Shown: positions 22,496-34,663 of the stretch, one piece after another
Position numbering within the stretch: position 1 is the stretch's first letter
How the letters are laid out: every line of letters starts with the position of its first letter
From: Hericium rajendrae
Lineage: Eukaryota; Basidiomycota; Agaricomycetes; Russulales; Hericiaceae
Assembly (NCBI GenBank): GCA_033439255.1
Contig: CM065883.1
Span: 1,798,001-1,862,000 of the forward strand
Length of the DNA stretch: 64,000 nt
Reading direction: 5' to 3'
Position numbers and translations under genes: made by a program
Notes under the pieces: model-generated
What the model was told of the DNA's origin: nothing
Database searches by the model: none
What the model saw: the letters and a program-made list of their open reading frames with translations, nothing else

Positions 22496-24668
22496 CTAGT
22501 CCTCTCCCACAAAGCTCACCGAGTTGATGAGCTGCTCGGCCTTCGCGGAACGAGGCTTGATTTGGCACTCGAACGGCTTGGGGTGGCTGGAGAACGGCGG
22601 ATTAAGCCTCGATAATCCCATGAATGGAGCGAAAGCGCCGTACCTGATGGTGCCGCTCGTGTACTCCTTCAGTGGCTCGACCACCTTGCCGTTCACGACC
22701 TTCTTCGAGATGTCGAAGACCGCCAGCGCCATCGCGCATGAGATGAAGATCGATGCATCTGCGAGGTTGAGGCCTGCGCAGCCATGGAGTGAGCACGGAT
22801 ATTTTGAGAAGAGCCGCGGCAGAAGTAGGCGTCATCGCTCACCAGGACAGATCCTGCGGATATGTGCGTCAGCGCCTGGTCCCGGGTCGTCGACAGATGA
22901 ACTCACCGGCGCCCAAATCCGAAGGTCATCGTGTGGGGATCGCGTTCTGGTTCCTTGCCCTCTGCGGCAATGAAGCGGTCGGGATTAAAGTCCATCGGGT
23001 TCTTATAAGTTTGTTCATCGTGCAGAAATTTCCTGTACAGCACCAAACAAGGCTTAATTCAGGCGCATCTCGCACCGTGGGGTACAGTACACACCAGATG
23101 TTCGCCACTACAATGGAACCCTTCGGAATAAAGAGTCCATCCTGGATGTCGTCTTCCATGAGACGATGAGGGACCCCTGTCGGTAGCACACACGTCAATA
23201 AATAGCCCATGGGTGCGTGTGGACGCAAAGTGACGATTGGAGGCAGGAGCGCACGCACCGAGCGGCGTTACCGGGTTCCAGCGCAGAACTTCCTTGACGA
23301 GGGCGTCGACGTAGGGCAGGCGTCCACGGTCGTGGAACGTGGGTAGGCGCTCGGTCCCAATGACGGAGTCAAGTTCCGCCTGCGCCTTCCGCTGCGCCTC
23401 GGGGTGAAGTGTCATGGCCAGAAAGAAGGAATAGATGGCCGACACGGTCTGAATAGAGTGAGCATGTGCAGAATCGGGCATGGGGCATGAAGCGTACTGT
23501 GTCAGCTCCGCCTGCGAAATACGGTCAGTAAGGGGAGCCCCTGCATATGCGATATACACGTACCAGAATACAGTGATGCTGCTGCCCATTTGACGTTGAA
23601 CTCTTGCTCTGGCGTCAGCTCACCATCCAAATGCATCGACGTGAACGAGGGAACAGCCATCCCAGCAGCCTGAGACAGGTATCGTCAGGCACGGATCCAA
23701 AGGTCTGAAAAAGTAGTCTAATACCATCTGTTTCTTAACGAAGTCATGAGGCGCGTCTGCCATCCTCGCCAGATCCGCAGCCCACTCCTTCGCCGTCTGT
23801 TTCCAGCCAGTTCCTGGCACCCAATCGGGCACGTACTGCACTAAACCCAAGAAGTCAACCGTTAATAACGGGAGACGGAAGGCATCAGAATGAAATCAAC
23901 GAACGGGTAGGCAGTACGTCTACCAGGAAGGCGCCTGGCTCCGTCGCTTTGGAGAACTCGTCAGTTGCAGTATCTGCATTGAGGATCAAGGGGTCATTGT
24001 GCTCCTGGATTGTGTATCCATGCGATATTTGGAGGATGATTGCTCCGGCCGTCCTGTGACAATGTCAGCTAATGGCTCAAGAGATTCAGTCGAGCAACGT
24101 ACTTGCGGATGTGGTCGGAAACATCGTCGGGTTTCTGAAGGATGCGCCGCAGGAAACGATGGGTCTCGAGTTCCTCAATGGGATGGAAGTTTTTCCATAC
24201 TCGTGCGGCTACCGATAAGTCGATGCAGCATGCGACGGTAGTCTCGGAACCGATCGCCGTAGGGTGTCAAAGCGAGGGTGTTTTCCCAGCCGATGATTTT
24301 GCTGCCCATCATGAGGACGGGCCGGTCGGAGTAGATGGAGCTTTTCTTGTCCAGCATCTCCATCGCGGTATCCAGAATTCAGGATGATCATGGGCTGGCC
24401 CAGGAGATTGAGGTGGACGATGTTACCTGATAATCCGTTGAATGAACAATATATGGGTTGAAATCTACACCGCACGTACCATATTCATCGGCCCACTTGG
24501 CGAAGGTAAGCCATTCTTGCGACTTGGGCATATCAAGGACATTCCCAATGACGGGGAGCCCCTTCGGACCCGGCGGGTAGGGTCCTGCAGTTCGCGAGAG
24601 AGAATACGATTCACGAGAAAAAGACCGAAGACTGCGAGACCGACGTCCAACTTAGTAATGGACGGCAT
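22496..24668 (-). CDS. Cytochrome P450 monooxygenase, copy 1
   Basis: Membrane-anchored fungal P450. ATG at 24668 gives a hydrophobic anchor ([17 protein letters not shown]), then [17 protein letters not shown]. Other marks: [20 protein letters not shown], the C-helix region [17 protein letters not shown], the K-helix ExxR in [15 protein letters not shown], the PDRF-type motif in [13 protein letters not shown], and the haem loop [19 protein letters not shown] with its Cys. The ICPG part sits on an 11-nt exon (22843-22853). It ends [19 protein letters not shown]. Nearest relatives are basidiomycete families annotated as O-methylsterigmatocystin oxidoreductase-like. Frame changes are needed at 24575-24577, near 24372 and at 24190-24194. 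The I-helix threonine motif (AGxDT type) is not clean around 23460-23530. It may be a real decaying gene, or carry the same errors as its neighbours. It is similar to the P450 at 35.8 kb. Confidence 0.85.
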
Positions 24669-25647
24669 GATGGAAAGGTATAAGGGGAAGGCGCAAGGAG
24701 GGGCGCTGCGGGTTAAAGGAATGACTAAAGGCAACGAAGAACTTTGGACGACCGGGCGCATCCCTGAGCACACAGTTATATACGAAATGCAAGCATAACA
24801 ATGGAATAATCAGGCGATCATCGCGCACCAAAGCCCGAGTTTGCACCTGCCTCATTGAATGCGAGGAGCGGGCATCGTAAGGAGTAAAAGTGCCAGCCCG
24901 GCCTGTATCGCCAGCCGAAATCGACAGAACGGGTAGATCAGTTTGGTAGGAAGAGGCTGTTGACGCTGGCGCGTGAATGAGGCGACGATTATCTCCTCGG
25001 AGGCCGGTGCGTGGTGATAACCAGGGGAGGTTAGCAGCAAGAAGGCGAACCAAACCAGGTACACAAGAACTGATCAACCATCGGTTGGTCAGAGTGTCGG
25101 TCCTATCAAGCGGCGGCTGAATGGGCCTCGGGCAGCTTTGTTTCGACCGACCGCCTGGTTCTCGGCAGGGAGTAAGTAATGCAGATGATCCTATGGGTGC
25201 GCTTCTGCAACTCTTCACATGAAAAAAGGAAGATCATCAATGGGATACAGGAATGCGTAAGAAACCAGTCCAGCTTCCGGGTAAAAAGAAGGGTGAGGAG
25301 CACATGGACTTGGCCCAACCGCAAGTCGCAGTCATGCGCACCGATGCAAGTGAGTGACTGTGAGCAGGTGGGCGTCAAGCTGGCCGCGGGAGACGTTTTC
25401 CTCTTAGAATCATCGTCATCTTCGCATTTCACCGGTTTTCGTCGAGTTTTCACATCCTAAATACATGGATCTTTTGAAGCGTTCTAAGTTGGTATGGACC
25501 TTGCGGAAGGTTTCTTTCGTTTCTGTGATAAATGAGTTCATGGGGGGAAAATACATTTGCAGCAAATCAGCCGCGGAGATCGGACATGCAGATCACAATA
25601 TCCGTTGTTGATGCGTGTTTACTCCATCCTCGAGTTCTCTTACAACC
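24669..25647. other. Divergent intergenic region between P450 and NSA2
   Basis: Promoter region for both flanking genes. Short open frames show no recognisable domain. No gene seen. Confidence 0.45.
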
Positions 25648-26692
25648 ATGGTGAGCACTCTAGCCGGCTTTAAAGTTTGCATTTTCTGACATTTTGTGTT
25701 CGTTCTACAGCCGCAGGTTTGAATTATTCTTCTAACTGTTCCATTAGGTCTCATCATGTCACTAGAACGAGTACATCGAGGAGCACATCAAGCGCCATGG
25801 GCGGCGGTTAGACTATCTCGAGAAGAAGTGCGCCTGGACATTCGTTTTACCCTGATCTTTGGTCTCATTGTTTCACAGGCGGAAACGCGAAGCTCGATCG
25901 GTCCACAAGCAGTCTGCCGTTGCGCAAAAAGCATTTGGTATCAAGGCGAAGCTCCTCCACGCTAAGCGGCATGGCGAGAAAGTGCAGCTCAAGAAGACGC
26001 TCAAGGCCCACGACGAGCGGAACATCAAGCAGGCCGATGCCACCACTTCAGAGGGCGCGCTCCCGACGTATCTCCTTGATCGTGAAGGGCAGAAGGATGC
26101 GAAGATGCTGTCGACTGCGATCAAGCAGAAGCGGAAGGACAAGGCGGCGAAGTTTGCCGTGCCGCTCCCGCGTGTGCGAGGTATCGCGGAGGACGAGGCC
26201 TTCAAGGTGCTGAAGACGGGAAAGAGCAAGAGCAAGTCTTGGAAGCGGATGGTAACGAAGGCGACATTTGTCGGAGAGGGCTTCACGCGGAAACCCGTAA
26301 AAATGGAACGCTTCGTCCGGCCGATGGCGCTGCGGTACAAGAAGGCGAATGTCACGCATCGTGCGTCATTCCATATCATCCTTTTGATATCTCACGAGCC
26401 AGTCTCCATTAGCGGACCTCAAAGCGACCTTCCAGTTACCAATCCTCGGCGTCAAGAAGAATCCACAATCGCCGATGTACACGCAACTGGGCGTCTTAAC
26501 GAAGGGAACGGTGATTGAAGTCAATGTGTCTGAACTTGGAATGGTAACAGCGGGAGGGAAGGTCGTGTTTGGGAAGTACGCTCAAGTGACGAATAATCCA
26601 GAGAATGATGGCTGCATCAATGCTGTTCTTCGTGAGGTCACTTGCCGCCTCGCATTTTCTCCCCATCTGACTTTGTCTTCGCAGTCGTGTGA
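25648..26692 (+). CDS. NSA2: Ribosome biogenesis protein NSA2 (TINP1)
   Basis: Nucleolar factor for 27S pre-rRNA processing and 60S maturation. The spliced product is continuous and very conserved: [152 protein letters not shown] and a final NAVLLV. Exons: 25648-25650 (only ATG), 25711-25716 (6 nt, CCGCAG, coding PQ), 25766-25827, 25879-26360, 26413-26631 and 26685-26692 (last 8 nt with stop). The two tiny 5' exons are required to build the conserved MPQN start. All junctions keep phase, and there is no frame defect. About 260 residues, as in yeast. Confidence 0.96.
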
Positions 26693-27230
26693 TTTTATCA
26701 TGCTGCAGCCATGTAGCATCTACAAAAGTATTGTCTTCATGTGTACTATGTATACGTATCCCCAAGGGGAAATCATAGTGCGGCGTTGGGCATCATTAAC
26801 TATGCGACGTTAGATGGTGACGGCCGCCGCAATGACGGGATGATTCAATGGTGCCGTGAACCAAAAACTTCCTCGACATGTTGGTTGCGCCATGGGGACT
26901 CATTTCCGCATCTACCGTGCGATCGTCCCGTAAGAAGGGGACATTGTTGGGCGTCATCATTGCCACTCCACGCTGCATGCTGTTACAGCATTGGTCTGAC
27001 CTGGTTAATCGTCTTCCAAAGGTCTCAGGATGTCATATCCGCTCCCCAGAAACAGCTTAGGACCCTGTCCCTCGAGCGTCAGGGACGCTAGGCTCTCTGC
27101 ATTGAAGTCACAAGTCTAAATACAAATGCATCACAAACCAGAACAGCCTCAGACGCCGATCGTGAAGGTTCTGTCTCCAAGAAAATATCAATTCCAATGG
27201 GACTTTTCTAGCGTGAGGTTCGGGAGTATC
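26693..27230. other. Intergenic, convergent NSA2 and DUF6534
   Basis: Shared 3' flank. No gene or notable signal seen. Confidence 0.45.
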
Positions 27231-29323
27231 CTACAGCGCATGCTCATTACGTTTCGCGTCCATGGTCGACTGCCAGACTCGTGAGTGCCAAGTACAAGGA
27301 AAGACCAACAGGGCGCACGCACGTCGTAATCTGAGTTCAGCTCCTGGGTGGTATCTATCTTAATCGAGATGTTGCCAGGAGTCTGCACGGCCGTCAGAAA
27401 GGGTTATTCGGATAGAAGAGTTACGGACCTTATTGGCCTCGAACACATTGGTACGCTGCATCGGGATGCCCTGGCCCGAGATGGTCTCGCTGTTAATGGC
27501 ATTGCCGCTCGAACTTTGCCGGAGGGACCGGCGGGCGTTCAGTGTTGCGAGCAACGAGTTCGAATACACTGCGGAGAGGGGGCGCGTGAGAATAGTGGTA
27601 TCGATGCAGAGAAGCGGGCTTACGTCGTCCAAGTGTGAAGAAGAAACAGATGTAGATGAAGGTGTTGGGTGAGCCGGCGATCTGGATCGGAAGCTCAGCG
27701 GGGCGCTTCCGAAAATATGTGGTTACGTACCGACGCGAGAGAGCAAACGGCATCCAGACTCGTGAGGAGACCCGTGTTCACTGTGAACATAATCTATACA
27801 AAGGAAATGTGAGCGGAGGTGCTTGTGATACGCGCTAAACAAGCTACCAATTTATTGATCATGCTGTCAGACCTAAGCAATTATTAGTGGATATTGCAGG
27901 ACAAAGTTCAGACGACTCACGACCGGAAACCAGTTCGGGATTTATGGAGCATGCTGCAGAGGGCGATGGCAATGGCGACGTCGCTAGCGGCCGTCATCGC
28001 ATTAACAGCCATGGAAATCGCCTGCAGAGCGCTGCTTTAGCGTCTTCCTTGTATGATGGACGCGAAATACGTACCTTCAACGTCCCAAGTTGCGCAAACG
28101 TGCTCATCTGGATACTGAAACGAATGCCATTTGGTTTCAACATCTAAATTATTCGGGTAAACTCACCCTTTAATGAAATATACTGCAGAAAATCAGGGTC
28201 AGCGACGGCTCGTTCGTAACTATTGAATTGAGTTTTTCTCACCCAAAGTGACAACTGGCGATGCAGAGCTGTTATGTTAATAGAAGATCAGGACAGAGTC
28301 GTCTGGCACGTACAGAACTGCCCGAGTACGAGGGCGTACTATCGAGCGCGGAAGTCAACATGGCAGGGAGAGACAGAATGAAGCGGTGTGCTTACAACAG
28401 CGCCAGTAATGAAGATGTTCTTGTTGCTCACTAAAGGTTGTGAGGAGATGTTCTTCCACAAATTAGCTCGACTCACATTTGTAGATTCGGACGGCAAAAA
28501 AGCTAAAAACAGCATGGATAACATGGTTGTCGCTTCCAGAAGCAACGGAGATTCAATAACATACCTTTGGACGAGGAACGCAGTGAAGCTCTGGGGAGAA
28601 AGCTGGTAAACGAGTGCTGCTCGAGAAACAGAATATAACTTACGTTAAACAGGACTTCGACCTACGAGGCCAAGTGAGCAATGATGCCCAGCGAGATAAA
28701 ACGAGGGCAGGAACGTACGACAAGGCTCCTGCATAAGACCGCTAGCATGAATAACCACTCCTGTGACCACAATAATGTCCACCCACCAAACTAAGTCTCC
28801 CAAAATCACGGGATTGGCAAAATTCGTGATCACATACGTGTACACTGACGGCCAGGTAAGGCTAGCGGAGTCTTTCTGAGGCTTGGAACTCACTGGTATG
28901 CGAAATGAGAATTTGGTGTACGGAGTCGGTGAACCATACTGCGGCGACCTGATGAGAGTTGAGGATAACTTACAAGGATCCAAGATCGGTCACTCACCAA
29001 ACCTCGTATATGTAGCGGATCGGTTGGGTATTCACGAAAATAATGCCAAGTTTGCAGACAAGAAACTGTCCAATAGTCGGTCAATAAACGCAGGGCTGGA
29101 GAATGGATAGGAACTTACTTCCATACAACCTAAACGAGTTATGAGCAGGAAGTCAATATTGGTGACTTGACTTCGAGCTGAACTTACGTTGCGCTGATGA
29201 CAACACCAATGAACATGGCTCCCATCCTGCCAATCGGTTACCATTCAGTTCCATTTCGGATCAGAGAATGATTCTCACTTACGTCGAGTCAAGAGACGGA
29301 ATCGCCGCAGCTGAGTTTGCCAT
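27231..29323 (-). CDS. DUF6534-family multi-pass membrane protein, copy 2
   Basis: ATG at 29323 starts MANSAAAIPSLDST, then MGAMFIGVVISAT, LYG, ISCLQTWHYFREYPTDPLHI and VYTYVITNFANPVILGDLVW. These align by eye with copy 1 and with the family pattern. Later parts are VEVLFN, SFTAFLVQ, SFFAVRIYK, SNKNIFITGAV, MAVNAMTAASDVAIAIALCS, MLHKSRTGFR, SMINKL, MFTVNTGLLTSLDAVCSLAS, AGSPNTFIYICFFFTLGR, VYSNSLLATLNARRSLRQ and a tail TPGNISIKIDTTQELNSDYD. About twelve short introns. I place the stop at 27231 by splicing the last exon (STMDAKRNEHAL); reading through instead would end at 27188. It shares architecture with the gene at 9.7 kb but is clearly diverged, so it is not a recent duplicate. No frame defect is evident. 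Function unknown. Confidence 0.85.
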
Positions 29324-30963
29324 GTTTGTAAGTGACAACAGACAACAGGAGGAGAAGAAGAAGAAATGGACGAAAGAAAGCCTGGGTGAACGAAGGCCAA
29401 AGGTTTTCCTTTAGTCGGGAGAACCTGACGACGGCCTTCAGGTTATATCTGTCTCTATACATTCATCCGTGACCTCATCAATCGAATAGCGATTCGCAAG
29501 ATTTCAATCGGAAGAACGGAGGCCCGTGCCTCGTTTCTAGGCGAGGACGCATCCACGAAAACGAAGCCGCGCTCGCGCTCGACAGAAAACTTGACCCTTT
29601 CACGATTCACGAGGATTACGATGGGATTCATGTCAAAAGCGCAGTTCTGGTCAGCAAGGACGAGAACCGGTCAGGCATGATGGTGCCAGTGCTAGCACTT
29701 GATGTCGATGGGAGCTCGAGCGGGCTTCTGCGAAATGGAAATCCAAGTTGCTTGATGGGCAGGTCGGCTAGGCGGCAAGCGCGGCAGACACGATCAAACA
29801 GCGTCAAGCTGACGGCTACCGGCGCAAGGATGAGTCGAGTTAGTAAGTGGTCTTGCGGCCGCCAGCGTGTTGCAAGGCTTCGTTTGGCGCTCTAGTTGAC
29901 GCCTGCGGCGCTAGACGAATACAAAGCGGCGTTATGGTTATGGGGGGTTGAAGTTAAGCTGAAGCAATTAGAGAATCCTCGCGTCGCGATCGGCGATACA
30001 ACGTGACGTACTTTTAAATTTTGCAATAGGCAACCAGGGCAAGAATATTGATGGTTCGCACAAGCGGATGACGAGTCAGTTGAAATCGTCGGTCATCTCC
30101 AATACGCGAAAAAGTTAAAGTGGTCACGCCTGGGATCCACGGATATTCGTGTCTTCAAATAGCATATGTTTCATCTACAATCAAACTATATAGCGTTGGC
30201 TAGGCTCTAGACTGAAGTAGTAATGTGTGAACACGGAGAGAATATTGTTGCTGTTGCCAACATGAGAAAATTTGCCTCCGTTCCTCGCAGATCTTTCTTA
30301 TCTTGTCTTCTTGGCTAATTTCAGTCTAGAAATATTCGACATCATCTCGACAACTTGGCATCGGCTGACCACGATGGTACGATGTGGGGAAAGTTCGCTT
30401 GTGCTCCTGAGGAAGATGACAGTCGATCTTCCCGTACGAACCGCCAGATCGCTGAGCGCACCTCTTGGGACCGCAGATTCGTAACCCGAGGCATGATCGG
30501 GTATACATATACGTGTTGAGGAAAGGAAAGAAGGAAGTGAGAGGCGATTCAAGCGAAGCCGCGCGGCAGTGGGAGGCGAGCGCCCCGCGCCCAGCCGAAT
30601 TCGAATTTTGCACATGCGGTCAACATGCGGTATGTACCGGGGGTGGCCCATGCGACCCACACTTACCTCTAAAAAAGCAGGAGACATCAGGCCGGCATGG
30701 AGCTGAAGAACTCTAAGAAGGACGAAGGTTGTCGCCGAAAAAGAAAAAATCATACAGCTCCTGGTCTCCGTAAAATACTTGTACAGGGCGAAATAACGAA
30801 CGTCGCCATGTATGGCATGTTAATGTATAAGATGTGTCCATATGAATAGTAAGTGATCAATCCTACTGCTAAATTCGCACTCATGGTTTAAATTGAAAGA
30901 CGTGGCTACCCGTGACCCATGCCATCGGATGCGTATGCTCGACTACGCCCCAGACGTGATAGG
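29324..30963. other. 1.6 kb without a recognised gene
   Basis: Lies between the DUF6534 gene start and the 3' end of the hydrolase gene. A minus-strand frame at 30667-30753 opens MIFSFSATTFVLLRVLQL and meets a good donor (GTAAGT). Nothing downstream could be assembled into a known protein. It may be a small hypothetical gene or chance. Confidence 0.35.
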
Positions 30964-32496
30964 CTAATGCATGGCGACATAGTCCTCGTACGCGCGCTGG
31001 AGCATGAGCACGAACGATTGGCCCTTCGGGCTGTATTCACCGGCATTACTGAGCGCACTCCACTTCACGGGGTTGACGGTATTGTGTAGCCAGCCTTCCC
31101 AATCAAGATTCACATGTATGTAGTCGAACGCTTTTTTGCGCTGCCAGCGTGTGCATGATCACCAGTGAGAATGATGTAGCGATAGGTGGTCGCCGCCATG
31201 AGTGCAGTGCCGGACGTCTCCGGGAATGTATCGTGTTGGTCAATATAGTTATGGAGGGCGCCGTCCGAGTCCTGACAGCCAAAAGGATGACTAAATCAGC
31301 AACTATGAAGGGTGTCAGAAGAATAGTAAGCTAACCTGGTGTTTCCATGCACCATCAAGAATTTCTTTAATCCAGATTCTCAGATCATCTTGCTCGCTCT
31401 TCATTTTGTCGTTGGCATGGGAATGACAGATTGTTTGCAAGACTCGCATCATGCCGGCGGCAGCCCAGGCATTGCCTATGACGGGCACGTAGGCATCATA
31501 TCCTAGATGAGTGATTTCACGCACGCACCAGTCGACCAGTGATTTCGATCCTCGTAGCTACCCAGAGCAATATGCCTCCAGAGGCTGGCATCCTCATCAA
31601 AGAGACCTGCACGATATGCGCGGCACTGGTTGTACGCCTCCTGCATCAGGTCCTCTCCAGCATAATGGCCATCCAATGCACCGAAATAGGCGAGGAAAGG
31701 AGGGACCATGAACACGTTGTCGGACCTGTGAAATCATTGCAGACGTCAACAAGCATCTCGCAGTAGCAGACGGGGCACGTGCCAGAGTTGTGCGTCAGGC
31801 TCATCGTTCGTCCATTCCCGATGCGATATTGCACCTGTGGCAGGACCGTCTTTGACGCGTGGCACGTCGTTGAGTAGGTGATCGCGCTGGCTCATTGCGG
31901 CGTCGATGTACCTTGATCGTCTTCTCTCGATGCGCGGGCGTAGTGATAAAGCAAGACCGCAACACCGATGCCTACAATGCACACCATTAGCGGAGAACAT
32001 GCTCAGCATAGATAAATCAGAATCGACGTACTGGCCGGATCACCGGCGGCTCCATCCCTCATTAGTGTAGGTGAATCCGCTGATTTATTCTGGATGGTCC
32101 TACAAGACGTATGCGATCGTGAGTCAGACTACGTTGGGCTCATGGAGGTGTTATAAATTATTTACATTTCTGCGATCCTGAACACGTCAAGCGCCCCTCC
32201 GAAAGTAGGAGGACTAGAAGGCGGGATCGATTTATTGCCGAAGACCGATATGGATGGCGAAAAGAGCTCGAGCTCAGCTTCAGCGAGCGTACCCAACTCC
32301 CAACTATAAAGGACGATTCAGGACTTTCAATAAACTAGGCAATGCATGTCACACACCTTCTCAGCGCAATCTTCACCGCGTTCTGTGCAACAAGTTCGAT
32401 CTGGCTCGGAACGAAACGAAACTTCGCTCTACCTTCCTGAAAGCCAAATGAGACGAGACAGCTGAATGTAAATGTCAGTAGATACCGCACCATCAT
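30964..32496 (-). CDS. Secreted GH105/GH88-like six-hairpin glycosidase
   Basis: Resembles unsaturated rhamnogalacturonyl/glucuronyl hydrolases, which cleave the unsaturated sugar from pectin- or glycosaminoglycan-lyase products. ATG at 32496 (MMVRYLLTFTFSCLVSFG) is a clear secretion signal, ending near EGRA. Then ELVAQNAVKIALRS, ELFSPSISVFGNKSIPP, GIGVAVLLYHYARAS, RYIDAAMSQRDHLLNDVPR, AISHREWTNDEPDAQLW, DNVFMVPPFLAYFGAL, LMQEAYNQCRAYRAGLFDED, LWRHIALGSYEDRNHWSTG, GNAWAAAGMMRVLQTI and EYSPKGQSFVLMLQRAYEDY. The HWSTG and GNAWAAAGM segments form part of the (alpha/alpha)6 barrel active-site face in the family. One base appears missing at 31911-31914: ASREDDQ and RYIDAAM are in different frames. 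The exact substrate is not predictable. Confidence 0.8.
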
Positions 32497-32514
32497 CAAG
32501 CAGTGGGAAAACTA

Positions 32515-32535
32515 AAAGAAAGAAAGAAAGAATAG
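32515..32535. repeat. AAAG microsatellite upstream of the hydrolase gene
   Basis: About four units of AAAG (AAAAGAAAGAAAGAAAGAAT) just upstream of the hydrolase start codon. On the coding strand it is a CTTT tract in the presumed 5' leader. Confidence 0.7.
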
Positions 32536-33143
32536 ACTGTGCGAGGTACCTGCGGCCGTAACGCTGGACGACGTTGACTGGGCCGATTGAGAGAATGGGA
32601 TGGAACAACGATGGAGACGCACCTGTGTGTCATGGATGGATGTTTAATGATCTATGTATTCCAGAGCACAGGGAATATCAGAAACGATCTGACATTTGAA
32701 CAAGGTCTGGCTAATAAGAAGGCCGAACGGATGCATAGCTATTGTAAGAAGATATGCCCATATTGCTGTTATTCGACGCGCGTGAACCAGAGGGCTGTAA
32801 GTGACAACGCGCAGTATTTCAGGTTGGATAGGAAGATAAATCGTCCAATGAGTTGAGTGACTGTCAGGATATACGTTGCTCAGGTGTTCGAACCAGAGGA
32901 GACGAAGTCGGAACCCGGAACCACAGAAAGATGACACGGAGGCAAATGATCTAGATCTGGCGCTTATCTGATTCAAGAAATCTAATCTTATCATAAACAC
33001 TGTGAAGCGCCCAACGAGAATGTTGCAACCGAATCTCATCCTCGATTCTGAAAATACTGAAAAAGCTCATGCACCTCCTGAATTTAAACAAGACCTTGCA
33101 TTGAGACCGGATGCCGCCCGCTCAACGTCAACGCCCACCGTCC
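32536..33143. other. Intergenic, tandem minus-strand genes
   Basis: Hydrolase promoter and oxygenase 3' flank. No gene recognised. Confidence 0.45.
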
Positions 33144-34663
33144 CTAATAATTGGCCATCAATCGCTCCAGAACATATTGCTTCGCCTATGTTGAAACTGT
33201 TGGTTTAGCATGGAAGTCAATATGATGATAAGGCTTACCGAGATGGGCTCGTATTTCTGCGGTCTATCTTCCGAGAAAGTCCCTGGAACGGACTCCACCA
33301 CCTTGGAATAGTCCTGTCGTTCCGATTTTGTAGATGTGACTCTAGATGCCAGCAGAAAAAAACATACCGGAGAGCAGAACTACAATCGATGGCATAAATG
33401 ATGGGCAGACAGATGATGGATGCGCAACGCACATAAGGAATCGAGTATCTTTCCGGTGTCATACCCTGTGCAGTTGTCATGCCTGGTGGAGCACGAACAC
33501 GGTGTATCGTGCTTCGTATAAGGTCATTTGACCCTTCAACAAGGCGTGGATGAGCCGGACTATGAGGTTCCTACGATTTGAATACGTACAGCGCATCAAA
33601 AAGTCACCAGCATTGACAATGACGGCGCCTTCAATAACGGGAGCGGCCTCCAATGGAAAGACGCATTGGGAGTGCAAGATGATTGGCAGGCACAGTGCAC
33701 TCACTCGAAACACCCCAGGTTCGTTCGGATCTTCCACTTCCAGGCCGCCAACTTCATCTTGGAAGAGCAAAGTAATGCTCCCGAAGTCGGAATGCGCACC
33801 AATACGGACGACCTCGTCTCGCTGTAGGGACTCGACAGGCACGCTATGGCAAGCACCGATTGAAAATTGAAGTTCGTCCATCTTGGCGTCTCACGGACCT
33901 TGGGTAGTGCAAAAGGCGTAATTGATTGTCGTGGGCTTGATGGTACTGGACAAAGAACTCCTCGTCCAGGTGCAATCCGAGGGCGAGGGCCTTCAGGACG
34001 GTGAACTTGAGCTCGTCCATTGTCTGAGCAAGCGCTGACAGTTAGCACATCATATATTTTGCCCGCTCTGCGTCATACCCAATAGAAGTCCAAACAGGCT
34101 TCCTTGAAACCGGGTAGCACGCCCTCGGGTAGCCATATGTTTGGCATGTCTTCAGAGTCCTCCCGGCCAACTTCGAAGCTCTCTTTCACGTCAGGGGCTT
34201 TCGCCCTGTTCGCCGCAAGGTCGTCCTTATCAAAGACCTGATGGACGACCTTCTCCATGCCAAGTGCGGAATATCCTGCTCATGCGATAAAATCAAAAGA
34301 GAATTCGATTTCAGCAGATCGGAAATGTGAAGCGATTCACGTCAAACCTCGATGATGTGCGCCCGAAGGCGGATGCGGAGCTAGGCTTTTGTCTCAATCG
34401 GAGAGCCAAAAAACCGCCTAGACTGTATGAGAGTAGTATGCAACAGTGTTCAGGTGATATGATGTGACCATGCAACATACCCACGAGAACATCTCGCTGA
34501 TCTTCTCCTGAGGCAGTCCATGGTTCATGAGGTACACAAATCCTATAGATTTGAACGACTCCAGCATAGCGTCGGCGACCTCCTCCTTCTTGGTCCCATC
34601 CAGGAATGGCGCAAAATCGATGACAGAGATTGCGCCACTTTTATTGAGCTTGACGTTCGACAT
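33144..34663 (-). CDS. 2-oxoglutarate/Fe(II)-dependent oxygenase, isopenicillin N synthase-like
   Basis: Soluble non-haem iron oxygenase of the DIOX_N plus 2OG-FeII_Oxy type (gibberellin/flavonol/IPNS-like). ATG at 34663 starts MSNVKLNKSGAISVIDFAPF, with the N-terminal motif FKSIGFVYLMNHGLPQEKI. Then NIWLPEGVLPGFKEACLDFY, TMDELKFTVLKALALGLHLD, EFFVQYHQAHDNQLRLLHYP, and the core EVVRIGAHSDFGSITLLFQD with the HxD iron ligands. GGLEVEDPNEPGVF and VIVNAGDFLMRW follow, and the distal ligand is in IHRVRAPPGM. The end is GTFSEDRPQKYEPIS, then AKQYVLERLMANY. About six or seven introns. The substrate is unknown; in fungi such enzymes occur both in secondary-metabolite clusters and alone. The junction after PERYSIPY (about 33425) is unclear. 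Otherwise the frame is intact. Confidence 0.85.
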
